The notes below the pieces were generated by a model. The model was not told the DNA's origin and made no database searches. It worked only from the letters and a program-made list of their open reading frames with translations. Position numbers and translations under genes: made by a program. From positions 1 to 64,000 of the forward strand of contig NZ_BJND01000002.1 in the NCBI RefSeq assembly GCF_006539505.1: DNA of 64,000 nucleotides. The letters run 5' to 3'. Of this stretch, positions 1 through 14,698 are shown in pieces (within the stretch, counting starts at the first letter, position 1; the number at the start of each line of letters is the position of its first letter). This DNA is from Streptomyces spinoverrucosus. Its GTDB lineage: Bacteria; Actinomycetota; Actinomycetes; Streptomycetales; Streptomycetaceae.

Positions 1-575
1 GCCCGCCACGGCACGGACGGGTCGATCGTCGATCCCGGCCGCGCGTACATGTGCAGGTTGCCGGGGCATTCGGTGTCGTAGCCGAAGGAGTGCGGGAGGA
101 TCATGTTCCCGGTCTTGCGTTCGGCGGTGTGGCGCAGGTGGTCGATGAGGCCCCTGATCCCGCGCAGCATGGCCTCGCTCGCGACGTCCTGGGAGCGGAT
201 CATGCCTACGATCGAGTAGAAGCCCTCGTTGCGACCCACGTCCTCGATGTAGCCGGCGGCGTTCCCCTCGCCGCGTTCCTTTCCGCGTCCCTCGTAAATG
301 TGGCCGTGCGGGCAGACGAGGTAGTTGTAGGCGATGTCTCCTTCGAATTCGCCGCCGGTCTTGTGTTTCACGTAGACCTCGGCGACCGCCTCGCGGCAGT
401 CCTCCTCCGTCAGAAGGTTGCCGGTGCTGCCGGCGCCGAGGTAGTGCAGGAACACGCCCATGTGACCGGACCACAGCGGATTCTGACTGGGCACGGGATC
501 AGCGGAGGCGTGTTGCCGCAGGTGCGAGGGGGCGTACTGTCCCCAGGTGGCACGCCGGTTGATGGTGATGGCCAC
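1..575 (-). CDS. PGRP/amidase-like protein (partial, 3' end outside window)
   Basis: The gene starts at a GTG (575) behind GAGGAAC and runs off the left edge, so only about 191 residues are visible. The translation contains YNYLVCPHGHIYEGRG and, about 90 residues later, a HSFGYDTECPG block. These match the YNFLVxxxGxVYEGR and GHRDxxxTxCPG blocks of peptidoglycan recognition proteins (amidase_2 superfamily). The two His and the Cys that would be zinc ligands (in FLHYL, and H and C of the second block) can be placed, but the second block is divergent from GHRD. I see no signal peptide at this start, so export is unclear. It lies 15 bp downstream of the secreted I36-like gene and is probably the last gene of that operon. 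Peptidoglycan binding or cleavage is inferred from the family; catalysis is not certain. Confidence 0.75.
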   Translation of the reverse strand, partial: MAITINRRATWGQYAPSHLRQHASADPVPSQNPLWSGHMGVFLHYLGAGSTGNLLTEEDCREAVAEVYVKHKTGGEFEGDIAYNYLVCPHGHIYEGRGKERGEGNAAGYIEDVGRNEGFYSIVGMIRSQDVASEAMLRGIRGLIDHLRHTAERKTGNMILPHSFGYDTECPGNLHMYARPGSTIDPSVPWR

Positions 576-590
576 GGTTCCTCGCTCCGG

Positions 591-1127
591 TCAGCAGGCG
601 TAGTGCGGGTCGTGGATGTAGTCCGCGTCGTCGGTGAACCAGCGGTGGCCGCTGATCGCGTTGTCCGCCCAGCCGCCGTCGAGGAACCTCTCGTAGCCGA
701 GGGACAGGTCGGCGTAGTAGCTGCCCGCCTCGATGCAGAACACCGACTGGTTCGTGCTCGGGTTCACGTCACGGCGCAGCGAGACTTCGCTGAAGAGGCC
801 GGGGAACCCGTTGTTCCACAGTGAGGTGGCGCGGTCGTTGAAGTTGCCGCAGCTGTCGCCCCACCACTCGTCGTCGCGGTCCCACCGGCACCAGTCCCCC
901 CTGAAGTTGGGCAGGTCGTAGGCGTAGAGGTAGCCGTCCGCCCCGTCGGCCGCGGCCAGTTTGCTGAGGTCGGCGCCGGGCCGTACCGGGGTCGGCGCGC
1001 CGGGCGCGGCACCGGCCGCCGCCGGTGCGGACGGTCCGGTGTCCGAGGCGGCCATCGCGGGACCCGCGGTGGCGACCAGCCCGATCACGGCCGCCGTGGC
1101 CAGGATGCTCCGTACGTACTGCTTCAT
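591..1127 (-). CDS. Secreted peptidase-inhibitor I36 / crystallin-like protein
   Basis: The protein is 178 aa with a clear Sec signal peptide (basic MKQYVR start, hydrophobic core, AMA-A cleavage near residue 27). An Ala/Pro-rich linker follows, then a compact domain with four Cys and many aromatic residues, including YDLPNFRGDWCRW and FNDRATSLWNNG. This pattern is that of the small secreted Streptomyces proteins grouped as peptidase inhibitor family I36 (the SMPI type), which have a beta/gamma-crystallin-like fold. The start is supported by GAAGGGCACGAG. The ATG overlaps the stop of the upstream lipoprotein gene (ATGA), so the two are translationally coupled. Inhibition of an extracellular protease is a family-level inference; the target is unknown. 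Confidence 0.82.
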   Translation of the reverse strand: MKQYVRSILATAAVIGLVATAGPAMAASDTGPSAPAAAGAAPGAPTPVRPGADLSKLAAADGADGYLYAYDLPNFRGDWCRWDRDDEWWGDSCGNFNDRATSLWNNGFPGLFSEVSLRRDVNPSTNQSVFCIEAGSYYADLSLGYERFLDGGWADNAISGHRWFTDDADYIHDPHYAC

Positions 1128-2056
1128 CTCGTGCCCTTCTTGTGGGTGTTGAGCCGCGACGATTCTTCGTCGCGGACGATCCGGTCCGCCTCCGGCAGCG
1201 CGGCGAGCCGCATCCGGCGGGCGTTGATCACGTCGGCGAGGTACTGCTCGCGCACCTGCGCGAGGTGTCGCTCCTCGACGTCCGTGGCGACCTCCGCGAG
1301 GCCTGAGCCGACGGCGCAGGCCGCCTCGGCGACGGCGTACTCGATCTCCTTGGCCTCGGGCGCCTCGTCGCCCAGCGCTGCCCGCAGCCGCTGCGGGGAC
1401 TCATGCGGCAGTCCGCGCCCGGCCATGCAGTCCGACCAGCCCCGCAGCGCCTTCGTGAACGCGGGGTCCGCCTGGGCCCGGCTCATGGCCAGCGCCGTGA
1501 CCCCGCGGTCCACGGCGTCCGCGCCGAACCAGGTGCGGAAGTCGCCGTACAGCTCGCCGCGCGCCTCGCTGGTGCAGCCGCGGGTGCTCCGCCCGGTCGT
1601 CATCCCGCCGGGGAGGGTGACCTCGACGGTGTCGACGCCGCCGCCCTGCCAGGCGCGCAGCGCCTCGGCGCGCCGCTCGGGCGTCAATGCCCGTAGGTGG
1701 TCACCTACGGGGTCGTCCGCGCGCAGACGCGCGGTCTCCTCCGGGGTGCGCACGCGGGCGCCGTAGCCGTGCTCGCGGGCCCAGACCAGGTCGGCCAGGA
1801 CGAGCGCCATCGGTGGCGGCTCAGGGCCGGTGCGGACCGGCTCGGGTGCCGCCGGCAGGTCGAACCCGGCGCGGGTCATGCAGCGCCGCTCCAGGATCTC
1901 CTCGGCCCGGCGCAGGGTCGCAAGCTCCTCAGCGGTGGCCTGGCGCGGGAGCGCCGCGTCCGGCTCGGCGCGCGCGGCGGGCGCCCCCGGGTCGCCCGGT
2001 CCGCAGGCGGCGAGCGTTGCGGTCAGCAGCAGTGACAACACGGCGAATCTGCGCAC
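1124..2056 (-). CDS. Putative lipoprotein of unknown function
   Basis: This 310-aa protein has a lipobox (LAAC at about residues 15-18) after a short hydrophobic signal, so it should be anchored to the outer face of the membrane. The mature part is hydrophilic and helical, with four further Cys, a C-terminal Arg/Glu-rich segment likely to form long helices, and no domain I recognise. The GTG start at 2056 has GGGGGAG eight bases upstream. It is the first gene of a three-gene minus-strand operon with the I36-like and PGRP-like genes, which suggests a cell-envelope role. The 189-bp gap to the divergent regulator probably holds both promoters. Confidence 0.75.
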   Translation of the reverse strand: MRRFAVLSLLLTATLAACGPGDPGAPAARAEPDAALPRQATAEELATLRRAEEILERRCMTRAGFDLPAAPEPVRTGPEPPPMALVLADLVWAREHGYGARVRTPEETARLRADDPVGDHLRALTPERRAEALRAWQGGGVDTVEVTLPGGMTTGRSTRGCTSEARGELYGDFRTWFGADAVDRGVTALAMSRAQADPAFTKALRGWSDCMAGRGLPHESPQRLRAALGDEAPEAKEIEYAVAEAACAVGSGLAEVATDVEERHLAQVREQYLADVINARRMRLAALPEADRIVRDEESSRLNTHKKGTR

Positions 2057-2245
2057 CAGGTCTCCCCCACACCCGTACGTCTTCGGTCGCCTTCAGGGTG
2101 TCCGGGAGCCCGAACGCACCGCACGCACTTTCGGTCTCACCCGAAAAGCCCCGCCGCACAAGGCCGTTGTGAAAGAAGCGACGCAACTGCCGCGCCCGTG
2201 CGGCCCTCTTACTTCACAGCCAGTCGCCTCGGGGGGTTTTCGCCT

Positions 2246-3274
2246 GTGCTGAACATTCATTTCTCTTCCGATGACCTGGGCCGGGTCCGTCTCGCCACCG
2301 CACCGGACCCGTCCTGGGAGATGCTGCTGAGCCTGCACGCGCTCGGCGGCTCACCGGACCACATCGTGTTCGGGCCCTGGCGGGCCACGGCCCTGAACCC
2401 GCTCGATCCGTCGATCTCCCTGCTGCGCCGGCTCGCACCACCGCGCGGCTACTCACCCGACTTCCTGACACCGGGCGTGGGCACCAGCCTCGAGTCCGCC
2501 GTGGACGCCGTCATGAGCGTCGGCCGCACCCGGCTGCGCCACGAACTCGCCCTGCTGCCCGCCCGGCGCCACACCGATCCGTGGATGCGCGCGCTGGCCC
2601 TGGGCGAACCGGAGACGATGCGCCGGCTCGGCGGGGCCATGCGCCGCTACCACCAGCGGGTGCTCGCACGCCCGTGGCCCCGCATCCGCGCGGTGATCGA
2701 CGGCGAACGGGCCCTGCGTGCGCGCGACCTGCTGGACGGCGGCGTCGAGCGGCTGCTGGGCAACATCCATCCGCTGGCCCGCTGGGAGCCGCCGGTGCTC
2801 AGGGTGGACTACCCGGTGCGCCAGGACCTCTTCCTCAACGGCCGCGGACTGCTGCTGATCCCCTCGTACTTCTGCTGGCGCCGCCCCATCACGCTGCGCG
2901 ACGGGGAACTGGACCCGGTGCTGGTCTATCCTGCCAACCGCGGCCTCCAGCTCCTCACCGAGGACCGCGGCACCCCCCAACTGACCGCGCTCGCCCGCCT
3001 GCTGGGCCGCACCCGCGCGGCGGTCCTGGAGGAGATCGCGGCGTCCAACGGCACGACCGGCGGGGAGCTCGCCCGGCGGCTGGGCATCTCGGCCGCCTCG
3101 GCCAGCGAGCACGCCGCGACCATGCGGGACGCCAACCTGATCATCAGCCGCCGGGTGACGAACACCGTGTGGCACACCCTGTCCCCGCTCGGCCAGGCTC
3201 TGCTCGAAGGGCGCCGACCGGACGACGAGCCGCACGCCCCGGGCCGGGCCCGGATCGGCGCGCGGTCGGCGTGA
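2246..3274 (+). CDS. Winged-helix (ArsR-like) transcriptional regulator
   Basis: The protein is 342 aa when started at GTG 2246, giving V/M-LNIHF at the N-terminus, the usual beginning of this Streptomyces family; an in-frame upstream start at 2198 is less likely. The first 240 residues form an uncharacterised domain typical of these regulators. Residues about 245-310 form a winged helix-turn-helix (GGELARRLGISAASASEHAA, then a wing and NTVWHTLSPLG), as in ArsR/MarR-like proteins. No metal-binding Cys cluster is visible in the recognition region. It is divergent from the 2056-1 operon and may regulate it; that is inference. Confidence 0.83.
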   Translation: MLNIHFSSDDLGRVRLATAPDPSWEMLLSLHALGGSPDHIVFGPWRATALNPLDPSISLLRRLAPPRGYSPDFLTPGVGTSLESAVDAVMSVGRTRLRHELALLPARRHTDPWMRALALGEPETMRRLGGAMRRYHQRVLARPWPRIRAVIDGERALRARDLLDGGVERLLGNIHPLARWEPPVLRVDYPVRQDLFLNGRGLLLIPSYFCWRRPITLRDGELDPVLVYPANRGLQLLTEDRGTPQLTALARLLGRTRAAVLEEIAASNGTTGGELARRLGISAASASEHAATMRDANLIISRRVTNTVWHTLSPLGQALLEGRRPDDEPHAPGRARIGARSA

Positions 3275-3428
3275 CCCGGCGGCGGCGTGCTCCCCGTCCA
3301 GACGGTTTCGTTTGGATCAGTCGGTCGTTGGTCCGGGTGTGCCGTTGACTGATGCGCGGCGAGTGCCAGCGGCGTTGTGAAAGCTCGGTCGGGGTCGTAC
3401 TGCATTTCGTCGGCCGGAGGAGGCGAGG

Positions 3429-3535
3429 ATGGGGAAGCACGTTCACGTCCGTATCAGGGACGGTCTGAGTGTGAGCGACGAAGGCGAATTGATTGAGCTG
3501 TCTCGTTGCCGCTGTGGTGCCACGTGGACCAGGAC

Positions 3536-3563
<28 letters not shown>
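3429..3563 (+). CDS. Small hypothetical protein with CxC motif (44 aa)
   Basis: A 44-codon frame starts with ATG behind GGAGGAGGCGAGG and ends at TAG 3563. The peptide starts MGKHVHVRIRDG and carries a CRCGATW motif, which looks like one half of a zinc knuckle. The strong ribosome binding site supports it. Its last 28 bp overlap the convergent 3' end of the aconitase gene, which weakens the case. No function can be assigned. Confidence 0.4.
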
Positions 3564-8754
<5,191 letters not shown>

Positions 8755-8755
<1 letters not shown>

Positions 8756-10896
8756 CAGAGGTCGACCTTGCCCGCGTAGGAGTACCGGCCGCCCTTCACC
8801 TCGTAGCGGAAGATCTCATAACTGTTGAGCCACCACCCGTACTCCTCGTCGAACGCGTACGTCCGGACGAGTCCCTTGTACGCGCGCTTCGCCAGCAGGT
8901 CGTACAGCCTGTTCCGGGAGGGCCGGCCGCCGGCCTCGGTGAGTCGGGTGATGACCATGCGGGCCACGTCGTACGCCTCGGCCGCCCAGTACGCAGGTGC
9001 GGAGCCGTAGCGCTTTCGGTAGGCGGTGGCGAAGGCGCGGACGGGGGCGGCCGACGGGTCGATGTACGGGGCGAAGACCTGCCAGCCGTCGGCGGCGGTG
9101 CCCGCGGCGGTCAGGAAGTCCGGTCCGGCGGCCGGGTAGCCGAGCACGCGCAGGCCGTCGAAATCCGTCTGTGCCAGGGCGCGGGCGACGGCGGCGGCGC
9201 GGGCGGGAGTGCCCGTGTAGACGAAGCCGTCCGGCCGGCCCGCGGCCATCTCGGCGACCACCGCCGTGAGGTCCTCGGCCAGCCGCGGTACGACGCGCGG
9301 CTCGCCGGCGATCTTGAGGACGCCGAGGTTCTGGAACATCGTACGGCCGAGCTGCCAGGCCGGGATGCCGCCGTCGCGGTCGATCAGTACACCCACGCGC
9401 CGGGCGCCCTGGCTCTGGACGTGGAAGGCGGCCGTGGCGGGCAGGTTCGTGTAGCCGGGGACGGCCTGAAGGAAGTGGCGGGGCTCGGAAACGCCGTACA
9501 CGGACTGCGCGGAGGAGGCCGTGAGCTGCGGGACGAGCTGTTCGTCGTAGCTGTCGAGGCTCGCCCCGGTGGTCTCGTCGCCGGTCGAGCCGATGACGGC
9601 GAGCAGGTCGCGGTCGGCGGCGAGGGTGCGGGCCACCTTGGCGGCGCGGGTGGCGTCGCCCCCGTCGTCGGCCGTCTTGAGGGTGAGGGTGAAGGGCTTG
9701 TCCTTGCGGGAGTTGAACTGCTCGACGGCCAGCCGTATCCCGCGTTCCTGGGCCTGTCCGACGGACTTCTGAGGGCCCGTCAGGTCGGCCTGGACGCCGA
9801 GGATCCAGCGGCGGGTGCCGGAGGAGGAGGTCGGCGCGGTGTCGTCGGCGCGCCGGGTGGCCCAAAGGGCGGCACCCCCGCCGGCGGCGAGCAGGGCCGC
9901 GCCGCCGCCGAGCAGGAGGAAACGGCGTCGGCTGCCGGGGCGGGGCGCGTCTGCGGGAACTTCCGTCGGCTGCTCGTCCGTTGTCGCGTCGAGGGCCGTC
10001 GCCTCGATGTCCGGGAGGGCGAGCATCGCGGCGGAGCGGTCCGCGATGAGTCGTACGACAGCGTCGGGCAGCCAGTCGGCGGTGTCGTGGGGCGTGTCCT
10101 CGACGAGCGTCTCGTCCACCTCACGTGCGGTGGGCCGGGCGGCCGGGTCCTTGGCGAGGCAGCGCTCCAGGAGTTGGCGCGTGTCGTCGGGGACACCGTC
10201 GAGGTCGGGCTCGTCGTGCACGGTGCGGTACAGGAGGGCGTCCACGGCACCCGTGCCGAAGGGCGGGCGCCCGGTGGCGGCGTAGGAGAGGAGACAGCCC
10301 AGGGCGAAGACATCACTGGCGGGCGAGGCAGGCTGCGCCCGGGCCTGCTCCGGGGCGAGGAAGCCGGGCGTGCCGACGACCATGTCGGCCGAGGTGAGTG
10401 CCGTCTCCTCGGTGGCGCGGGCGATACCGAAGTCGATGAGACGGGGACCGTCGACGTCGAGCAGCACATTGCCGGGCTTGACGTCGCGGTGCACAAGTCC
10501 CGCGTCGTGTACGGCGGTCAGGGCACGGGCGAGCATCCGGCCGAGGATGCGCACACCGCGCGGCGGCAGCGGACCGCAGGTGGCGACGGCCTCGGCGAGC
10601 GAGGGGCCGGGGACGAAGGCGGTGGCGAGCCAGGGTGCGGCCGCGTCCGGGTCGGCGCCGGTGACCGGCACGGCCCAGGGACTGTCCACGCGCCGGGCGG
10701 CGGCGACCTCACGCCGGAAGCGGGCGCGGAACTCGGGCTGGTCGGCGTACTCGGGCAGGATCACCTTGACGGCGGCCAGCTCCCCCGACTCGGCACGGCC
10801 GAGGTAGACGACGCCCATGCCGCCGGCGCCGAGCCGGGCGAGCAGACGGTGGCCGCCGATACGGGCCGGGTCGGAGGGGGTGAGCTTCTCGGTCAT
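8755..10896 (-). CDS. Receptor-type Ser/Thr kinase with extracellular ABC substrate-binding domain (copy 2)
   Basis: The protein is 713 aa with the same architecture as its downstream neighbour. Kinase residues 1-270 carry LGAGGMGVVYLG, Lys44, HRDVKPGN with Asp138, and DFG 155-157. The single membrane segment (about 326-346) begins SRRRFLLLGGG, a twin-arginine-like sequence. A Leu/Ile/Val-binding-type domain of about 350 residues follows (WILGVQADLTG, GIRLAVEQFNSRK, VLIDRDGG, YWAAEAYDVARMV). The kinase halves of the two copies align closely; the ligand-binding halves are much more divergent, which suggests different ligands. The start overlaps the stop of the upstream lipoprotein gene (TGATG). 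Regulation of the pair by the lipoprotein is possible but is inference. Confidence 0.92.
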
Positions 10897-11720
10897 CAGC
10901 GGCCGTCCTTCGTACCCGCACCCGACTCCGACGGGTCCCGCTGGATCTCGGCTCTGAGGCGGGCGCGCATGCCGACGTGCGGATCCAGCAGCCGGTCGAA
11001 CAGCTCTGCCCGGGACCAGCCCTTGGCTCCCTTGGCGGAGACGGCGAGGGTGAACTGGCCGATGCGGGTCTGTTCCCAGATGTACGGGTGGGGGCCGCCG
11101 GCTTCGGCGCTCGTGTACTTGCCGAGTTCGGTGAGGGCGTCATCGGCGTACCCGTTCCCGGAGTCGCCGAAGGCGCTCGGGACGTCGTTGAGGGACGTGA
11201 TCAACTCGGCCGAGCGCAGCTGCTGTGTGGGGCAGCGCATCATCTCCTCCAGGACTTCGGCGTTCTCCCAGTCGGCCTGCTCGGGCGTGCGGTGCACCGT
11301 GACGACGGCGCTCAGGCGGAGCGGGCCCTTGCCGCCGCTCGCCGGTATCTCGTAGGAGCGGGTCAGCGTGGCGAGGACGTCCTTCGGGAGCGGCTGCTGC
11401 TGCCAGACACAGTCGTCGCCGAGGACCGGCCAGCGCCGTGGGTCGCTCTCGTACGGGGTGCGGCGGACGGCGGCGGGGCCGAACGCGGAGGGCTCCGGGT
11501 TGACCTTCCGGATCAGCGCGGCGGCCTGGGCCCTCGTCGTGGGCAGTTCGGCCGGATCGATGTCCACGACGGCAGTCGACGACGGGCTGGGAGTCCTCGT
11601 GGCACCGGCCTTCCCGGCAGGCGCCGATCCGGACGCCTCGCCTCCACCGGAGGTACAGCCGGCAAGTACTAAGCCGCACACCACGACGGCGCAGCCGAGG
11701 CGCCCCGCTTCCCTGATCAC
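10896..11720 (-). CDS. Putative lipoprotein upstream of receptor kinases
   Basis: The GTG at 11720 is chosen because AGGGGGG lies nine bases upstream; an in-frame ATG at 11744 is possible but sits before that site. The protein is about 274 aa. The signal peptide ends in a lipobox (LAGC), followed by a Gly/Ser/Thr/Pro-rich tether. The mature domain has conserved-looking Trp and Cys positions (DDCVWQQQPLP, MMRCPTQQ) and HPYIWEQTRIGQFTLAVSAK. I recognise no named domain. It is the first gene of a tightly coupled operon with the two receptor kinases, so it may act outside the cell on the same signal. The 295-bp gap to the divergent rhodanese-CBS gene should hold the promoter. Confidence 0.78.
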   Translation of the reverse strand: MIREAGRLGCAVVVCGLVLAGCTSGGGEASGSAPAGKAGATRTPSPSSTAVVDIDPAELPTTRAQAAALIRKVNPEPSAFGPAAVRRTPYESDPRRWPVLGDDCVWQQQPLPKDVLATLTRSYEIPASGGKGPLRLSAVVTVHRTPEQADWENAEVLEEMMRCPTQQLRSAELITSLNDVPSAFGDSGNGYADDALTELGKYTSAEAGGPHPYIWEQTRIGQFTLAVSAKGAKGWSRAELFDRLLDPHVGMRARLRAEIQRDPSESGAGTKDGR

Positions 11721-12015
11721 GACCACAAGCCCCCCTGGAATCACCAGCTCACCATGCGTCCGCCGTGATGCTAAGCGGTAACCGGCGTGAGATCACCACC
11801 GCTTGACGATCACGTGGCACAGCCGTACCTCACCTGTCACACACCCGGCACAGGCCCGGCGCCGCGCCCGAGGCGAGCCGGAGCAGCGGTGCCGGTGGGG
11901 CTGGGGATGCGTGCATGGTGCGGCGCGGCGTCGGGTACCCGGCGACGGCAGAGACGGACGCCGCCCACCGGCACCGGCCGGCCGGCGGTGGAGCCACACC
12001 GGAGGAGGTGCGGCG

Positions 12016-12726
12016 ATGCCAGCCAGGTTGTTCGACCGGCAGGAAGTCCTGCGACTCGTCGAGCAGGACATGGCCCAGCTCGTCGAGGTGCTGCCGCGGG
12101 CGTCGTACGAGCAGGCCCATCTGCCCGGTGCCGTGCACATCGGGTTGCGCGAGCTCGACGAGGAGGCACCGAGGCAGCTGGATACGCGGCGGCCGGTCAT
12201 CGTCTACTGCGCGGACCAGCTGTGCGACCTCAGCCCCCGGGCCGCCGCGCGGCTGCGGCAGCTCGGCTTCTCCCGGGTCTACGACTACATGCCCGGCAAG
12301 GCCGACTGGCTGGCCGCCGGGATGCCCACGGAGGGACAGGCGGTATCCGCGCCCCTGGCCGGGGACGTGGCCGACCGGAACGTGCCCCTGAGCACGGTCG
12401 ACCAGCCGCTCGACGACGCCCTGGACATGCTCGACGAGACGGGGCACCGGTTCGCCGTGGTGGTCGACGACGAAGAGGTGATCGTCGGCCTTCTGTACCA
12501 CGAGGACGCGGCGGCAGGCTCCGAGGGCCGGGTCGGGGACGCCATGCGGCCGGGCCCCACGACGGTCCGGGCCGACGCGCCGCTCGCCGCGCTGCTGGAA
12601 CGGATGACACGGGCCGACGTCGCGGCCGTCCCGGTCACCGACCCCGAGGGGCGCCTGCTCGGCCTCCTGGAACGCGAACATCTCGAACAAGCTGTCGCAC
12701 GCCTGCCGGAAACCGCCGAGGGGTGA
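12016..12726 (+). CDS. Rhodanese-like / CBS-domain protein
   Basis: The ATG at 12016 is set by GGAGGAGGTG six bases upstream; the frame is open further upstream but lacks a signal there. The protein is 236 aa. Residues 1-110 are a rhodanese domain (HLPGAVHIGLREL, then the active-site loop VIVYCADQLCDLS with Cys followed by the usual six-residue loop, then YDYMPGKADWLAAGMP). Residues 120-236 hold two CBS-type repeats (VDQPLDDALDMLDETGHRFA and MRPGPTTVRADAPLAALLER). A sulfur-transfer or thiol-redox sensor combined with nucleotide binding by the CBS pair is the usual inference. A 21-bp tandem duplication covers its stop codon. Confidence 0.85.
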   Translation: MPARLFDRQEVLRLVEQDMAQLVEVLPRASYEQAHLPGAVHIGLRELDEEAPRQLDTRRPVIVYCADQLCDLSPRAAARLRQLGFSRVYDYMPGKADWLAAGMPTEGQAVSAPLAGDVADRNVPLSTVDQPLDDALDMLDETGHRFAVVVDDEEVIVGLLYHEDAAAGSEGRVGDAMRPGPTTVRADAPLAALLERMTRADVAAVPVTDPEGRLLGLLEREHLEQAVARLPETAEG

Positions 12727-12754
12727 GCCTGGACCGCCGAGGGGTGAGCCTGGA
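12713..12754 (+). repeat. 21-bp tandem duplication over stop codon
   Basis: Two exact copies of a 21-bp unit lie end to end (12713-12733 and 12734-12754). The first copy encodes the last residues and the TGA of the rhodanese-CBS gene, and the second lies in the short gap before the convergent gene's stop. Because the stop is inside the first copy, the protein is unaffected. Confidence 0.85.
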
Positions 12755-12758
12755 CGCG

Positions 12759-14090
12759 TCACACGCCCACGGGCCATGTCTGTTCCTCCGGGCTCTCCGC
12801 GGCCACGGGGTGCAGGGGCGTGAGCGCCTGGGTGTGATCGAGGTAGCAGAAGGCGTCGTAGCGCTGGGCCAGGACCGTGGGGACGTAATTGCCGACGCGT
12901 TCGAACTGCGGCCGGTAGACCACGCCGATCGCGCGGTGACCGCGCTCTTCGTGGAACCACTCGCCCCGACCGGACGAGGGGGGCCGCTGGAGTTGCACAT
13001 GGGGGAAGACGAACAGGGCACGCTCGCCGGGCAGCGCCCGGTGCAGCAGATCCTCCAGGCTGCCCGTGCGGGCTGGCGGCACTTCCATGGTCCTCGGTAC
13101 GTCGCCCCACGCGTCCGCGGCGATCACGGTGCCGGAGTACGAACCGAACCCCAGCAGCACCACGCCCCTGCCCATATGGCGTTCCCGCACCAGCTGACCG
13201 ACGTTGACCTCGCCGATGTCGGCCATGTCCGTGGCCCGGGCATCACCGATGTGGGTGTTGTGCTCCCACACCACTGCCTTGGCGTCAGGGCCGTGGTGTT
13301 CCATGAGCCGGTCCAGCGTGTCGGCCATGTGCTGGTCGCGGATGTTCCACGACTCGGGCCCGCTGTCGAGCATGGCGCGGTAGTACCGCTCGGCACCGGC
13401 CAGCACCTCGGCGTTCTGCCGAGCGGCGAACTCCGCGAGGGAGCCGTCCAGGTGGGCCATGTCCGCGGCCCGTCGCCGCAGTTCCGTGAGCAGCGACACG
13501 ACCTGCGGCTCACAGCCCTCGGGCACGTAACGAGTGGCCAGCGCGTAGGACTGGGGATCCCGCGCGTACGGTTCGAAGCAGCGGTACGCCTCGAGGGCGG
13601 CGTCCACCCGGTCGGGGTCGTGCTCGCGCAGATGGGCGAGTACGGCGTGCAGCGACTCCCACATGCTGTAGACGTCCAGCCCGAAGAAGCCGACGCGTCG
13701 CTCCGGCGGCAGCCCTTCGTTGTGCCGGCGCAGCCATCGGGTGAAGGCGGCCACGTCGGTGTTGCCCCACATCCACGTCGGCCAGCGCTCGAAGCCGGCC
13801 AGTACCTCGCCGGGATCCTCGGGCGCGCCCGGCGCGGCAGTCACCGCGCAGTGCACGGCGAGGCAGTCCGGCCAGTCGCCCTCGACCGCGACGAAGGAGA
13901 AGCCCTTGTCCTCGATGAGTCGACGGGTCAGCACGTCACGCAGTCGGTAGTAGTCGGCGGTGCCGTGGGACGCCTCACCCAGCAGTACGTAGTGGGCGTC
14001 GCCGATGCGTTCCATCAGCGGGTCCAGCGACGCCGGATCGGTCAGCGGCAGGGCGCGGCTCCGGATGCGGGCCTGGTCGGTGTCGGGCAC
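12759..14090 (-). CDS. Erythromycin esterase family protein
   Basis: The GTG at 14090 gives a 443-aa protein with GGGAG six bases upstream; the frame is open to 14186 but that extension reads as non-coding. Family signatures are clear: LLGEASHGTADYYRLR with the catalytic His, FVAVEGDWPDC with the conserved Glu, WMWGNTDVAAFTRWLRRHN, and AVVWEHNTHIGDARATDM with the second His. In the Ere/succinoglycan-biosynthesis family the enzyme hydrolyses lactone or ester bonds; macrolide hydrolysis should not be assumed, since most chromosomal members have unknown substrates. No signal peptide is seen, so it is cytoplasmic. It is convergent with the rhodanese-CBS gene and divergent from the DUF2267 gene. 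Confidence 0.88.
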   Translation of the reverse strand: MPDTDQARIRSRALPLTDPASLDPLMERIGDAHYVLLGEASHGTADYYRLRDVLTRRLIEDKGFSFVAVEGDWPDCLAVHCAVTAAPGAPEDPGEVLAGFERWPTWMWGNTDVAAFTRWLRRHNEGLPPERRVGFFGLDVYSMWESLHAVLAHLREHDPDRVDAALEAYRCFEPYARDPQSYALATRYVPEGCEPQVVSLLTELRRRAADMAHLDGSLAEFAARQNAEVLAGAERYYRAMLDSGPESWNIRDQHMADTLDRLMEHHGPDAKAVVWEHNTHIGDARATDMADIGEVNVGQLVRERHMGRGVVLLGFGSYSGTVIAADAWGDVPRTMEVPPARTGSLEDLLHRALPGERALFVFPHVQLQRPPSSGRGEWFHEERGHRAIGVVYRPQFERVGNYVPTVLAQRYDAFCYLDHTQALTPLHPVAAESPEEQTWPVGV

Positions 14091-14269
14091 GGCATGCTCC
14101 CACTTCGACGGACGCCGCACCGGGTTCCCGTCGTGCCGCAGCCGGAAACCGTGTGCGAGGGCCGGGCCCAGGCCCATGGCACGCATCCCGAGGCTCCCGC
14201 CGGGTACGTCACCAGCGCCTCGGAGCGCTGAAGGACAAGGCTGGGAGTGACAGCAAAGGAGGGAAGACC

Positions 14270-14680
14270 ATGGATCACGACACCTTCATCGGGCAGGTCC
14301 AGGCGCGCGCCCACCTCGACAGCCGGGGCAGTGCCGAGGTGGCCACCCGCGCCACTCTGGAGACCCTGGGCGAACGCATCCCCGCCTCCCTGGCGGACAA
14401 CCTCGCAGCCCAGCTTCGGCGGGAGATCGGCGAGCACCTGCGGCGGGTCGCCACCGCACCGGACCAGCCGGCCACCGGTATCCGGATGGACTACGGCACC
14501 TTCATCGACCGTGTCGCCGAGCGCGCGGGCGCCGACAGGGCGAAGGCCACGCACGAGGCCCGCACCGTCATGGAACTCGTGGGCGAGGCCACCCAAGGTG
14601 TGACCGACAAGGTCCGCCAGTCGCTGGACGACGAACTCGCCCGGGTTCTCTTCGCAGGCAGCACCGGCGGCATCACCTGA
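14270..14680 (+). CDS. DUF2267 domain protein (copy A)
   Basis: The 136-aa protein starts at ATG 14270 behind AAAGGAGGGAAG. It contains two similar helical repeats, starting MDHDTFIGQVQARA and MDYGTFIDRVAERAG, the standard DUF2267 arrangement. Each repeat continues with a conserved leucine-rich helix (TLETLGERIPASLADNLAAQ). The family is abundant in actinobacteria near stress genes; its biochemical function is not established. A second copy lies at 54231-54659 and also opens a gene group containing the 464/474-aa family, so the association is unlikely to be chance. Confidence 0.88.
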   Translation: MDHDTFIGQVQARAHLDSRGSAEVATRATLETLGERIPASLADNLAAQLRREIGEHLRRVATAPDQPATGIRMDYGTFIDRVAERAGADRAKATHEARTVMELVGEATQGVTDKVRQSLDDELARVLFAGSTGGIT

Positions 14681-14698
14681 CACACGAGGAGGCGGCGG

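Noticed and set aside
9421..11355. A 644-codon plus-strand frame opposite the second receptor kinase
   Set aside because: It is antisense, Gly/Arg-rich and without a domain; the kinase on the other strand is certain.
12759..14090. A macrolide resistance gene
   Set aside because: The family is right, but chromosomal members mostly have unknown substrates and there is no resistance context.
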